40,035 bases of DNA from Candidatus Rothia avicola (GTDB lineage: Bacteria; Actinomycetota; Actinomycetes; Actinomycetales; Micrococcaceae). Both the position numbers and the translations under genes were made by a program. The DNA is taken from positions 1 to 40,035 of the forward strand of contig DXCN01000005.1 in NCBI GenBank assembly GCA_019115985.1, in the 5' to 3' direction. The number at the start of each line of letters is the position of its first letter. Position 1 is the first letter of the stretch. The notes below the pieces were generated by a model. The model had not been told where the DNA came from and searched no databases. It saw only the letters and a program-made list of their open reading frames with translations. This document shows, piece by piece, positions 1-8,826 of the stretch.

Positions 1-1058
1 ACTACCTGGCCTCCCCGCCGCTGGTCATCGCCTACGCCCTGGCCGGTACCATGGACTTCGACTTCGAGAAGGACGCCCTGGGCATCGACGCCGACGGCAA
101 CGAGGTCTACCTCAAGGACATCTGGCCCGACCCCGAAGAAGTACAGAAGATCATCGACGAATCAGTCGATACCGACATGTACACCAAGGAATACGGCACC
201 ATCTTCGACGGTGACGAGCGCTGGCAGGCCCTGGAGACCCCCACCGGCTCCACCTTCGAGTGGGACGACAAATCCACCTACGTGCGCAAGCCCCCGTACT
301 TCGAGGGCATGACCATGGAAACCACCCCTGTTGAGGACATCAAGGGTGCCCGCGTGCTGCTCAAGCTGGGCGACTCGGTCACCACCGACCACATCTCACC
401 GGCCGGTTCCTTCAAGTCAGACACCCCCGCAGGTAAGTACCTGATTGAAAATGGTGTTGAGCGCAAGGACTTCAACTCCTACGGCTCCCGCCGCGGTAAC
501 CACGAGGTTATGATTCGCGGTACCTTCGCCAACATCCGCATCAAGAACCAGCTTCTGGATGGCGTTGAAGGTGGCTTCACCCGCGACTTCACCCAGGGCG
601 GCGAACAGTCCACCGTCTACGATGCCTCCATGAACTACCAGGCTGCCGGCATCCCGCTGGTTGTTCTGGGCGGTAAAGAATACGGCACCGGTTCATCCCG
701 TGACTGGGCTGCTAAGGGCACCACCTTGCTGGGCGTCAAGGCAGTTATCGCGGAATCCTTCGAGCGTATCCACCGTTCAAACCTGATTGGTATGGGCGTT
801 GTACCCCTGCAGTTCCCCGCCGGTGAATCCCACGAATCACTCGGCCTGACCGGTACTGAAACTTTCGATATCACCGGCCTGACCGAACTGAACGAGGGTA
901 GCACTCCCAAGACCCTCAAGGTCACCGCCACCGCTGAAGACGGCAAGGTCACCGAGTTCGACGCTGTAGTTCGCATTGACACCCCCGGTGAAGCCGACTA
1001 CTACCGTAACGGCGGCATCCTGCAGTACGTCCTGCGTAACCTGGTCCGCGGCTCCTAA
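1..1058 (+). CDS. acnA: Aconitate hydratase A, C-terminal part (5' end outside window)
   Basis: The frame is open from the first base of the window (first whole codon at 3, [15 protein letters not shown]), so this is the C-terminal ~351 residues of a ~900-residue protein; the ATG at 51 is internal. Aconitase interconverts citrate and isocitrate in the TCA cycle with a 4Fe-4S cluster. The visible part covers the end of the core and the swivelling domain 4, with the family signatures DHISPAGS (near residue 125), [12 protein letters not shown], and [17 protein letters not shown], which contributes active-site Ser/Arg residues. The cluster cysteines lie upstream and cannot be checked. A strong terminator follows the stop codon. 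The family is certain; AcnA rather than AcnB follows from domain order and motifs. Confidence 0.97.
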   Translation, partial: YLASPPLVIAYALAGTMDFDFEKDALGIDADGNEVYLKDIWPDPEEVQKIIDESVDTDMYTKEYGTIFDGDERWQALETPTGSTFEWDDKSTYVRKPPYFEGMTMETTPVEDIKGARVLLKLGDSVTTDHISPAGSFKSDTPAGKYLIENGVERKDFNSYGSRRGNHEVMIRGTFANIRIKNQLLDGVEGGFTRDFTQGGEQSTVYDASMNYQAAGIPLVVLGGKEYGTGSSRDWAAKGTTLLGVKAVIAESFERIHRSNLIGMGVVPLQFPAGESHESLGLTGTETFDITGLTELNEGSTPKTLKVTATAEDGKVTEFDAVVRIDTPGEADYYRNGGILQYVLRNLVRGS

Positions 1059-1077
1059 GTTCTAGAGCGAGGTTTAC

Positions 1078-1120
1078 GGTCTGTGGCCCCCACTTTTCAG
1101 TGGGGGCCACAGACCTTTTT
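1078..1120. terminator. Strong intrinsic terminator after acnA
   Basis: A perfect 16-bp stem (arms 1078-1093 and 1100-1115) with loop TTTTCA is followed by TTTTT, 19 bases after the aconitase stop. Confidence 0.93.
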
Positions 1121-1139
1121 GTTTGTTTTCTATAGAGTT

Positions 1140-1201
1140 GGGACCAGATAACTGTTTGAAGTATCGGTAGGCATTGAGGATTTGGGGAGTAATCTGGTCC
1201 C
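1140..1201. repeat. Inverted repeat between two genes, unknown role
   Basis: GGGACCAGAT (1140-1149) and ATCTGGTCCC (1192-1201) are perfect 10-bp arms around a 42-base spacer. It lies between the acnA terminator and the 3' end of the symporter gene on the other strand. There is no T-run of terminator type on the inner side. It could be a long-loop RNA hairpin at the end of the symporter transcript or the ends of a small degenerate element. Confidence 0.5.
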
Positions 1202-1220
1202 TTATGTGAGGCGGGGACGG

Positions 1221-2753
1221 TTACTTGGCGTCCTGAACCGGGATAGCGCCGGTCTTGACGTCGTAGTAGGTCTCCCAGAAATCAGCGTTCTTAATGCCGA
1301 GGGGACGGGGGTCGAACATGGGGTCAAGACCCTGCTTCTTCTGCTGCTCGTAGTCCTTGAGTACCTGCAGGGCGGGCTTCTGGATCACCAGAATACCGAC
1401 GATGTTCAGCCAGGCCATCAGGCCCACACCGATGTCACCCAGAGCCCAGGCGGCACCTGCGGTGCTGACGCAGCCGATTACGGTTGCGGTCAGAATCAGC
1501 AGCTGCAGCAGACGTAGCAGGGCGTTGCCCAGGGTCTTGTTCTGCAGGTTGCGGGTCAGGTAGCGCAGGTTGGTTTCTGCCATGTAGTAGTAGGCCACGA
1601 TGGTGGTGAAGGCGAAGAAGCCGAGTGAAACGGCAATGAAAATGGGGCCAGCGCCGGGGATGAAGGTATCAAAGGCTGACTGGGTAAAAGCCGGGCCGAC
1701 GGTGACGCCCTCGGCCAGGTTGCCCGAGCCCTCTGCCAGCACGGGGGTGTCGGCTGAGCCGCCCTCGTAGACACGGTACATACCGGTTGAAAGAATCAGG
1801 AAGGCAGTAGCAGAGCAGACGAAGAGGGTGTCAACGTAAACGGCCATCGCCTGTACGAAGCCCTGGGCGGCGGGGTGCTTGACCTCAGCAGCTGCAGCGG
1901 CGTGGGGGCCGGTGCCCTGGCCAGCTTCGTTGGAGTAGATGCCGCGCTTGACGCCCCACTCAACGGCGGTACCGATGATGGCACCGAAGGTTGCGTGCAG
2001 ACCAAATGCTGACGAGAAGATCAGGTTGATAACGTCGCCCAGCATATTGATGTTAACGAAGGCTACGATCATGGCCAGCACGATGTAGATGATAGCCATG
2101 AAGGGAACCACAACAGAGGCGAAGGTTGCAATACGCTTGACGCCACCAACGACGATGAAGGCCAGCAGGATGGTGATACCGGTGGCGGTCATCCAGGGAT
2201 GAATCTCGGGGAAGGCTCCCTGTATGGAGGTTGCAATACCGTTAGCCTGAACGCCCGGCAGGAAGAAACCGCAGGCAAGGACGGTGGCAAAAGCAAAGAT
2301 GGAGGCGTAGACCTTGAAGAGCCCGGAGTACTTGGTGTGGCGGTAGGCCTTTTCAAGGTAGTAGGCGGGGCCGCCGCGGTACTCGCCGGTGACCTTATCG
2401 CGTTCCTTATAAATCTGGCCCAGGGTGGACTCGATGAAGGAGGTTGATGAGCCCAGGAAGGCTACGGTCCACATCCAGAAGACGGCGCCGGGGCCGCCGA
2501 AGGCGATGGCAGTAGCAACGCCGGCGATGTTACCGGTGCCTACGCGGCCAGCGAGTGACATGGCAAGGGCCTGGAAGGACGAGACGCCGTCCTTAGATGA
2601 CTCGCCCTTGAAAGTCGCGCGAATCATGGTGGGAATCTGGCGGATCTGGAGTAGGCGGGTGCGGATGGTGAAGTACACGCCAACAGCCAGGCAGAGATAT
2701 ACCAGCACGGGCGACCAGATAATACTGTCCGCCCAGTTGATTGCTGCGGTCAT
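1221..2753 (-). CDS. Sodium:amino-acid symporter, AGCS family (alanine/glycine carrier)
   Basis: A 510-residue multi-pass inner-membrane protein. The family imports alanine or glycine (in some members glutamine) with sodium. Recognisable AGCS blocks are the N-terminal GVYFTIRTRLLQIRQ, the SLAGRVGTGNIAGVA loop near residue 70, GGPAYYLEKA near 128, and GVKRGIYSNEAGQGTGPHAAAAAEV near 270-290, with about ten further hydrophobic segments. Length is typical (450-550). ATG at 2753; the upstream ribosome-binding site is weak (GGAT only). It stands alone on the minus strand, diverging from dxs over a ~325-bp spacer. The exact substrate cannot be read from sequence; alanine is the family default. Confidence 0.93.
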   Translation of the reverse strand: MTAAINWADSIIWSPVLVYLCLAVGVYFTIRTRLLQIRQIPTMIRATFKGESSKDGVSSFQALAMSLAGRVGTGNIAGVATAIAFGGPGAVFWMWTVAFLGSSTSFIESTLGQIYKERDKVTGEYRGGPAYYLEKAYRHTKYSGLFKVYASIFAFATVLACGFFLPGVQANGIATSIQGAFPEIHPWMTATGITILLAFIVVGGVKRIATFASVVVPFMAIIYIVLAMIVAFVNINMLGDVINLIFSSAFGLHATFGAIIGTAVEWGVKRGIYSNEAGQGTGPHAAAAAEVKHPAAQGFVQAMAVYVDTLFVCSATAFLILSTGMYRVYEGGSADTPVLAEGSGNLAEGVTVGPAFTQSAFDTFIPGAGPIFIAVSLGFFAFTTIVAYYYMAETNLRYLTRNLQNKTLGNALLRLLQLLILTATVIGCVSTAGAAWALGDIGVGLMAWLNIVGILVIQKPALQVLKDYEQQKKQGLDPMFDPRPLGIKNADFWETYYDVKTGAIPVQDAK

Positions 2754-3078
2754 AGAAGAAATCCATTCGTGCGGGGCTAGTGAGGGAACTAGCCTGGTAA
2801 TGATTCAGTCTCACTGTGACCTATATTTGTGTTCCAGTGCACAGTGTGAGCTGTTGAACACTGATACTAGCGGCTCGTATATACATTTGAAAAGTGCCAC
2901 GCGTGATGAAACCTAACTGAAACACAAGCGCTACATCGTTTCCCACACTGTGAATCGCTAAACCAGCACCGAGCGGGTAGAGTTACTTAATTGCAAGACA
3001 CTAGACTTTTGACCGGTGACTGCCGCCCGCAGCTACAAGGACGTTGGGGCGCAGCTAGTCGGTGAACGGGGAGTAATC
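2754..3078. promoter_or_regulatory. Divergent spacer symporter/dxs with an operator-like palindrome
   Basis: This spacer has no gene. It holds a perfect inverted repeat CAGTGT-N10-ACACTG at 2842-2863, plus related CACTGTG-type words at about 2811-2818 and 2944-2951. Their clustering suggests a binding site for an unidentified regulator of one or both divergent genes. A -10-like TAGACT at 3002-3007 lies 77 bases before the preferred dxs start; no convincing -35 goes with it. The GTG at 3016 is discussed under dxs. Confidence 0.4.
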
Positions 3079-5055
3079 GTGGGACTACTAGAAACTATTG
3101 GTGAGCCGAGCGACCTGAACACTCTGAGCTCCGAGCAAGTCACCGAGCTTGCCCAAGAGATTCGTGAGTTCCTCGTTAGCAATGTCTCGCGGACCGGCGG
3201 GCACCTGGGCCCCAACCTGGGCGTTGTAGAACTGACCCTGGGCATCCACCGGGTCTTCAATTCCCCCCAAGATTCCATCGTCTTTGATACAGGCCACCAG
3301 TCCTACGTTCATAAGCTGGTGACCGGCCGCCAGAATTTTGAAACCCTGCGCCAGAAGGGTGGTATCGCAGGCTACCCTGAGCGCGCAGAATCTGACCACG
3401 ACATCGTTGAGTCCTCGCACGCGTCCTCGTCTCTTTCCTGGGCAGACGGCATCTCCCGCGCCTACCAGCTCACCGGTCAGGACGACCGCTACACCGTAGC
3501 CGTCATCGGCGACGGTGCGCTCACCGGCGGTATGGCCTGGGAAGCGGTCAACAACATCGCAGCGGATAAAAACCGCAAGGTCGTCATCGTCGTCAACGAC
3601 AACGGCCGTTCCTACGCCCCCACCGTCGGCGGCTTCGCCAACCACCTCGCTGCCCTGCAGCATGAACTGCAGAACCGTCTCGATAAGGTGCGCCTGGATT
3701 CCCGTTATGAGCGCACTCTGGCCGCTGCCCGCACAAAGCTTCAAAAGGGCGGGTCGGTAGGCCAGATGATTTACCGCGGCCTGCACGGTATGAAGGCCGG
3801 CATCAAGGACGTTATGGTGCCCGGCGGTATCTTCGAAGACCTCGGTATGAAGTACGTGGGCCCCATCGACGGGCACGACCTCGAAGCCGTAGAAACCGCC
3901 CTGGAGTCCGCTAAAAACTTTGGCGGGCCCGTCATCGTGCACGCTATCACCGAAAAGGGGCACGGCTACGCCCCTGCGGTGAGCGATAAGGACGACATGT
4001 TCCACGCCGTCGGCGTCATCGACCCCGATACCGGCGAGGCCCTGGCGAAGTCATCCGGGAAATCCTGGACCAGCGTCTTTGCCCAAGAAATCAAAGACAT
4101 CGCCGACGAGCGCGACGACATCGTCGGTGTCACCGGCGCTATGCTCATTCCCGTCGGCCTCAAGCCCATGGCCGCTGCCCACCCCGACCGCGTCATCGAT
4201 GTGGGTATCGCCGAACAGCACGCTATCGCTATGAGCGCGGGCCTGGCCTACGGCGGCCAGCACCCCGTGGTCGCCCTCTATGCAACCTTCCTCAACCGCG
4301 GCTTCGACCAGCTGCTCATGGACGTCGCCCTGCACAAGGCCGGTGTAACCATCGTGCTGGATCGATCCGGTGTCACCGGCCCCGACGGAGCCTCCCACCA
4401 CGGCATGTGGGACCTTGCCCTGCTGCAGTTCATCCCCGGCCTGCACTTAGCAGCCCCCCGCGACGCTGTGACCCTGCGCGAAGAACTCCGCGAAGCTGTC
4501 GCCATCGAGGATGCCCCCACCGTGGTGCGCTACCCCAAGGGCTCAGTGGGCACCGACATTCCCGCACTTGAGCGTCTGGCAGACGGCACGGACGTCCTCG
4601 CCCGCCACGGCGAACCCAACCCCGAAAGCGGCCAACGCGACGTGCTTCTCATCGGAGTCGGTGCCTTTGCCCGTCTCGCCCTCGACACCGCAGACCTACT
4701 CGCCGGGCAAGGCGTGAGCGTAACCGTCATCGACCCCCGCTGGGTCATGCCCGTACCCGCCAGCGTAGTAACCCTCGCCGGCGAACACCGCATCGTCGTT
4801 TCCATGGAGGACGGCGTGCGAGCAGGCGGCGTAGGCTCCCGCATCCGCCAAGAAATGCGAGCAGCCGGAATCGATACCGCCCTCAACGAACTCGGCCTAC
4901 CCGCCGAATTCATCAAGCACGCCGAACGTGGCGAAATCCTCGAAGAAGTCGGGCTTACCCCCCAGAAAATTAGCGCCGATATTCTCGCGCAGCTCGCCGG
5001 GAACATGGTGCCCTTCGCCCGCACCGAAGGGGAGAAGCCGAAGCACACTAGCTAG
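3079..5055 (+). CDS. dxs: 1-deoxy-D-xylulose-5-phosphate synthase
   Basis: DXS condenses pyruvate with glyceraldehyde 3-phosphate using thiamine diphosphate, the first step of the MEP isoprenoid pathway (quinones, carotenoids, cell-wall lipid carrier). Visible features are SRTGGHLGPNLGVVELT near the N-terminus, FDTGHQSYVHKLVTGR, the thiamine-binding GDGALTGGMAWEA...NDN motif, GPIDGHD, the central DVGIAEQHA, and the C-terminal transketolase domain. Two starts are possible. GTG 3016 gives 679 residues. GTG 3079 gives 658 residues, has GGGGAG five bases upstream and begins VGLLETIGEP, the usual DXS N-terminus, so it is preferred. Stand-alone gene, ended by the hairpin at 5090. Confidence 0.97.
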   Translation: MGLLETIGEPSDLNTLSSEQVTELAQEIREFLVSNVSRTGGHLGPNLGVVELTLGIHRVFNSPQDSIVFDTGHQSYVHKLVTGRQNFETLRQKGGIAGYPERAESDHDIVESSHASSSLSWADGISRAYQLTGQDDRYTVAVIGDGALTGGMAWEAVNNIAADKNRKVVIVVNDNGRSYAPTVGGFANHLAALQHELQNRLDKVRLDSRYERTLAAARTKLQKGGSVGQMIYRGLHGMKAGIKDVMVPGGIFEDLGMKYVGPIDGHDLEAVETALESAKNFGGPVIVHAITEKGHGYAPAVSDKDDMFHAVGVIDPDTGEALAKSSGKSWTSVFAQEIKDIADERDDIVGVTGAMLIPVGLKPMAAAHPDRVIDVGIAEQHAIAMSAGLAYGGQHPVVALYATFLNRGFDQLLMDVALHKAGVTIVLDRSGVTGPDGASHHGMWDLALLQFIPGLHLAAPRDAVTLREELREAVAIEDAPTVVRYPKGSVGTDIPALERLADGTDVLARHGEPNPESGQRDVLLIGVGAFARLALDTADLLAGQGVSVTVIDPRWVMPVPASVVTLAGEHRIVVSMEDGVRAGGVGSRIRQEMRAAGIDTALNELGLPAEFIKHAERGEILEEVGLTPQKISADILAQLAGNMVPFARTEGEKPKHTS

Positions 5056-5089
5056 GCGGCTGCAAAGCATTTCGGAAGCTTAAATATAG

Positions 5090-5130
5090 GGGTGAAGCAG
5101 GCTCGCGCTCTGCGAGCCTACTTCACCCTT
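5090..5130. terminator. Bidirectional terminator hairpin between dxs and the Rieske gene
   Basis: GGGTGAAG-C-AGGCTCGC (5090-5106) pairs with GCGAGCCT-A-CTTCACCC (5112-5128) around a five-base loop, with one mismatch. It separates convergent genes. Its inner arms AGGCTCGC/GCGAGCCT match the arms of the three larger palindromic elements at 30587, 33239 and 36139, while its outer arm is unique. Confidence 0.8.
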
Positions 5131-5140
5131 ACTCCGTAGC

Positions 5141-5638
5141 TTAGGATACCCAGATCCTGCCGTCCTTGACCTCCACCGTGAACTCGGGCAGGGCGGTTTC
5201 TGCTGGGCCGCCTTGAACCGAACCGTCCTCGAGTGAGAATACTGAGGCGTGGCAGGGGCAGGTCATGGTTTTCTCTTTTTGTGCGTTCAGCTGGCAGCCC
5301 TGGTGGGTGCACACCGATGAGAAGGCGTGGAAGGTGCCCTCGGTCGGCTGGGTGATCATCACGGTCACCCCGTCGTTGTTGGCCTGGATGACGCCGCCTA
5401 CGGGGACGTCCGTAACCGCGGCCATGTCGGTGGCCTGCGCCGGGCGGCCGTCATTGGCGGTCAGGCTCTCAGACTCGCCAGAAGAACCGCAGGCAGTTAG
5501 CAGCGCGGCACCGGCGCCCAGACCCGCGGTACCCGCTACCGCCTGGCGGCGGGTGAGCCCGCGCCCACCGGCCTCGGCCTGCTCAGCGGGGGCGGGGGTG
5601 CCCTTGTTTTCTTTCTGACAACCACAGGGAGTGCACAT
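5141..5638 (-). CDS. Tat-exported Rieske [2Fe-2S] lipoprotein
   Basis: A 165-residue protein with a twin-arginine signal (LTRRQAVAG, RR at 30-31), a hydrophobic stretch and a lipobox LTAC (Cys50), so it is predicted to be exported folded and anchored to the outer face of the membrane. The Rieske domain carries both cluster boxes: CTHQGC (Cys110, His112) and CPCHAS (Cys127, His130), with Cys115 and Cys129 placed to form the usual disulfide. This small soluble type is not the bc1 complex QcrA, which has membrane helices; its redox partner is unknown. It starts 9 bases after the RNase D stop and is probably co-transcribed with it. The N-terminus before the Tat signal is Cys-rich (MCTPCGC), which is odd for a signal peptide; a later start is possible. 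Confidence 0.9.
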   Translation of the reverse strand: MCTPCGCQKENKGTPAPAEQAEAGGRGLTRRQAVAGTAGLGAGAALLTACGSSGESESLTANDGRPAQATDMAAVTDVPVGGVIQANNDGVTVMITQPTEGTFHAFSSVCTHQGCQLNAQKEKTMTCPCHASVFSLEDGSVQGGPAETALPEFTVEVKDGRIWVS

Positions 5639-5647
5639 AGGTGAACC

Positions 5648-6919
5648 TTACTTTGTAGATGAATGTCTAACCTGGGCAAAAATATCAGCCAGGTCAGGGG
5701 CTATAAGTTCAATCTGCCACTGGCGTGCCCCAAGTTCAAGCAGGGCTACCTTCAGTTCCTCAACGGAGGACCCGGCAGGCGGATCCCAGCACAGGCGACG
5801 CAGTACATCGGGGGCAAGGACGTTCTCCTGCGGTATATTCAGGCGCTCGCCCACAGCGAGTACCGCAGGTTTTGCCTCAGCAATGAGCAGGGCGGATTTG
5901 GGGCGCTTGACCTCCCATGCTTTCAGCGGCGGGGGCCCGGACGCCGGGGTTGTGAAGGGGACGGGCTCTGCCTCCTTCTTCGCCTCTGCCAGGGCCTTCA
6001 GCCAGCGCGGAGCCTCCCGCTTGAGAGCGCGGGTTTGAAAGCCGGGAATCTGCAAAATGGCTGGAACGGTGCGCGGCATGAGCCTGGCGGCAGTAATCAA
6101 GGACGCGTCGGGCAAGAGGCGCTTGGGAGCAACGTCCTTCTTCTGCGCCAGGTGTTCACGCTCGTACCAGAGGTTGCGCAGGGCGGTGAGCTGGCGGCGG
6201 GTCTTCAAATCGCGAATGCCCTTGGTCTTGCGCCAGGGGTCGGGCTTCTCCTCACGCCCAGGGTGCTCACACACGTAGCGGAACTCCTCAAGCGCGTAGG
6301 CCAGCTTGCCCTGGGCCCGCAACTCACCTTCCACCGCATCGCGCAGATCAAGCAGAATATCAACGTCCAAAGCCGCATAGTTCAGCCAGGAGGCGGGGAG
6401 CGGACGGTGGGACCAGTCCACGGCAGAGTGCTCCTTGGCCAGCTTGTAGCCCAACAGGTTCTCTACCATGTACTCCAGCCCGACGCGCTCAAACCCGGCC
6501 AGGCGTCCGCCCAGCTCGGTATCAAAGAGGGCATCGGGGTACATGCCAATCTCCGCCAAACACGGCAAATCCTGGGTCGCAGCATGCAAGACCCACTCAG
6601 CCCCGGCCAGGGCATCATTAATCAGGGTGAGGTCGTCAAAACTCTCGGGGTCAATCAGAATCACCCCGGAATTACCGCGCTTGAGCTGCACCAAAAAAGC
6701 TCGCTGACCATAGCGAATGCCAGAAGCTCGCTCGGTATCAACAGCAACCGGGCCACTCTCGGCCGCCAAAATATCGGCAACGCGGTGCAGGCCACGTTCG
6801 GTGTTAATGACGCTCGGCGTGCCTCCCTCAGGCTCGTCGAGATGCACCACCTCAGGAATACTAATCCCCTCAGGTACATCAAACTGAGAACCTGTTCCCC
6901 CTACAGGCTGCGCCACCAT
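5648..6919 (-). CDS. rnd: Ribonuclease D-like 3'-5' exonuclease with HRDC domain
   Basis: A 423-residue protein. The N-terminal half is a DEDDy 3'-5' exonuclease: Exo I VDTERASG (Asp and Glu metal ligands, near residues 60-62), Exo II HAATQDLPCL, and Exo III YAALDVDILLDL with the Tyr-x3-Asp pair. An HRDC helical domain follows near residues 235-310, and the remaining ~110 residues are an Ala/Pro-rich linker and a second HRDC-like region, as in actinobacterial homologues. The family trims tRNA and other RNA 3' ends. ATG at 6919 has GAGGGAG upstream. Neighbouring dxs is a conserved actinobacterial arrangement. A long open frame on the opposite strand (5663-6985) is a GC artefact. Confidence 0.93.
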   Translation of the reverse strand: MVAQPVGGTGSQFDVPEGISIPEVVHLDEPEGGTPSVINTERGLHRVADILAAESGPVAVDTERASGIRYGQRAFLVQLKRGNSGVILIDPESFDDLTLINDALAGAEWVLHAATQDLPCLAEIGMYPDALFDTELGGRLAGFERVGLEYMVENLLGYKLAKEHSAVDWSHRPLPASWLNYAALDVDILLDLRDAVEGELRAQGKLAYALEEFRYVCEHPGREEKPDPWRKTKGIRDLKTRRQLTALRNLWYEREHLAQKKDVAPKRLLPDASLITAARLMPRTVPAILQIPGFQTRALKREAPRWLKALAEAKKEAEPVPFTTPASGPPPLKAWEVKRPKSALLIAEAKPAVLAVGERLNIPQENVLAPDVLRRLCWDPPAGSSVEELKVALLELGARQWQIELIAPDLADIFAQVRHSSTK

Positions 6920-6991
6920 AAAACTCCCTCCCGGTGGAAAATTACCTCCCTATTATGCCAGCTTTATCCCACTGGCCGGGGCTAGTGTGCC

Positions 6992-7414
6992 CTAACCTTC
7001 GACCGGCTTCTCGTGCAGCATCAGGCTCATCGAGTTGATGCAGTAGCGCAGGTCGGTGGGGGTATCGTAGCCCTCACCCTCAAATACGTGGCCCAGATGG
7101 GAGTCGCAGGCGGCACAGCGCACCTCAACGCGCACCATGCCCAGAGAGCGGTCCTCGATGTAGCGCACCCGGTCAGCAGCGAGCGGCTCAAAGAAAGAGG
7201 GCCAGCCGCAGTGGCTCTCAAACTTCTCGGTCGACCGAAACAACTCGGTGCCGCAGGCCCTACAGGCGTAGACACCCTCGGTGGTGGTGTCCCAATACTC
7301 ACCGGTAAAAGCCCGCTCCGTACCGCCTTGGCGCAGCACCGCGTACTCATCGGGGTTCAGAACTTCCTTCCAGTTCTTGGCAATGGCACCAAGGCCGGGC
7401 AGAGAATCACTCAT
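6992..7414 (-). CDS. msrB: Peptide-methionine (R)-S-oxide reductase
   Basis: MsrB reduces methionine-R-sulfoxide in proteins, repairing oxidative damage in the cytoplasm. The 140-residue product has both zinc-binding CxxC pairs (CRACG and CAACD), HCGWPSF, GHVF, and the catalytic RYCINS near the C-terminus. The frame extends upstream to 7489, but the start at 7414 (MSDSLPGLG) gives the usual length and has a purine-rich GAAAGCGAGC upstream. It diverges from the hydrolase gene at 7498; the spacer is only 83 bp. Confidence 0.95.
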   Translation of the reverse strand: MSDSLPGLGAIAKNWKEVLNPDEYAVLRQGGTERAFTGEYWDTTTEGVYACRACGTELFRSTEKFESHCGWPSFFEPLAADRVRYIEDRSLGMVRVEVRCAACDSHLGHVFEGEGYDTPTDLRYCINSMSLMLHEKPVEG

Positions 7415-7497
7415 AGCTTGCTCGCTTTCATCAGGGCGGTATCTGTGCACCAGTATAAGCAGGCGCAGGGGGCTCTTATTCCCGTACACTGGGCATT

Positions 7498-8826
7498 ATG
7501 GCTACTGAGCACGCACACCCCACACCCGCCCGCACCCTCACCCTAGCTACCGTAGCGGGGGTTGCCGGAGCCGCCGGAGCGACCCTGGCCTGCGCCGCTG
7601 CCCTGGGCACCGCAGGAATCGCCACCCACTTCGCCCGCAAAATCGTGGTTCCCCCCAAGGCGCCGGTCGAGGACGTCCGCGTGCACTCCCTGGGCTACAG
7701 CAGCGCCGATATCACCGAGGGACAGCAGCCTACCAGCATCCGTATAGACGCCACCGAGCGTACCCTGGCCCCCGGGCACTACGGCTTTTACTTCTCGGGC
7801 GGGGCGGGTTTTGCCCTGCTGGGGGAGCTGACCTCCTACCTGCCGGGGGACAAGACCGTGGTGCGGAGCATCGAAAAAATTTACCGGGGCACAATGGCAG
7901 ATATAAAGCGCGGACGCCTGACCGGGGTCGTTGCCACCGATCCCGCTATGGCTGGCTATCGGGCTGAAGATATTGAGCTGTCCCTGCCAGTAGGCCCCGC
8001 CCCTGCCTGGGTGGTACACCCCGGGGCGGCACTGGGCGAGCAAACAAGGTCAGCGCAAGCAAATGACGACCCCGGTTCCCCTGAACCGAGCGACACCTGG
8101 GCCATCATGGTGCACGGCATGGGCGCCACCCGCGCCGAAACCCTGCGCGCCCTCGACGCCACCCAGGCCCTAGGCCTCACCAGCCTGCACATGAGCTACC
8201 GCAACGACCGCGAAGCACCCGCCAGCGAAGACGGCCGCTACGGGCTGGGCTTCACCGAATGGCGGGATGTCGAAGTCGCCATCGACTACGCCCTGGCCCA
8301 CGGCGCTCGCAGCGTAGTGCTCTTTGGGTGGTCTATGGGCGGGTCAATCTGTATGCAGACCGCCGACCTGGCCCGTAACCGCCGGGCTATTCAAGCCCTG
8401 GTGCTGGACGGCCCTGCCCTGGACTGGCTTGAGCTCATCCAGTACCACACGCACCTGAACAAGATTCCGCTGCGCATCGGTCAGCTGGGTGTACAGATGA
8501 TCACCCATCCCGCCCTCAGCACCCTCACCGGGCTGAAAGAACCCATCAGCCTGCAACAGATTTCCTGGCCCCACCGGGCAGGCGACATTACCGTGCCTAC
8601 CCTGATCATGCACTCGGTAGATGATACTTACGTGCCCTACCAGCCCTCACAGGCTCTGGCGGAGCTATCTCCTCTGGTGGACTTTGTGCCCTTCGAAAAG
8701 GCCCCCCACACCAGGGAATGGAACGTAGACCCGCAGCTCTGGTTCGACACCGTCACCGACTGGCTAAGCAGCCGCAATATCGGCGTAAGCCCCCTGCGTC
8801 AGCGCAACCAGGTCATCGGCAGCTAG
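7498..8826 (+). CDS. Membrane-anchored alpha/beta hydrolase
   Basis: A 442-residue protein. Residues ~13-43 are a hydrophobic Ala/Gly-rich segment after a short N-terminus, read as a signal anchor. A ~130-residue region of unknown fold follows, then an alpha/beta hydrolase domain: oxyanion-loop motif VHGMGATR, nucleophile elbow GWSMGG (Ser), acid loop HSVDDTYVP (Asp) and APHTREWN (His), so the catalytic triad is complete. It resembles the BAAT/dienelactone-hydrolase-like esterases of Actinobacteria; substrate unknown. Its last 63 bases overlap the 3' end of the convergent ybaK gene. Confidence 0.88.
   Translation: MATEHAHPTPARTLTLATVAGVAGAAGATLACAAALGTAGIATHFARKIVVPPKAPVEDVRVHSLGYSSADITEGQQPTSIRIDATERTLAPGHYGFYFSGGAGFALLGELTSYLPGDKTVVRSIEKIYRGTMADIKRGRLTGVVATDPAMAGYRAEDIELSLPVGPAPAWVVHPGAALGEQTRSAQANDDPGSPEPSDTWAIMVHGMGATRAETLRALDATQALGLTSLHMSYRNDREAPASEDGRYGLGFTEWRDVEVAIDYALAHGARSVVLFGWSMGGSICMQTADLARNRRAIQALVLDGPALDWLELIQYHTHLNKIPLRIGQLGVQMITHPALSTLTGLKEPISLQQISWPHRAGDITVPTLIMHSVDDTYVPYQPSQALAELSPLVDFVPFEKAPHTREWNVDPQLWFDTVTDWLSSRNIGVSPLRQRNQVIGS

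Noticed and set aside
3088-4005. A 305-codon minus-strand frame inside dxs
   Set aside because: It lies entirely within dxs, has no recognisable domain and no upstream ribosome-binding site.
5663-6985. A 440-codon open frame on the + strand opposite the RNase D gene
   Set aside because: It is the antisense of a clearly recognisable gene with intact catalytic motifs; the product has no domain and its openness follows from high GC in third positions.
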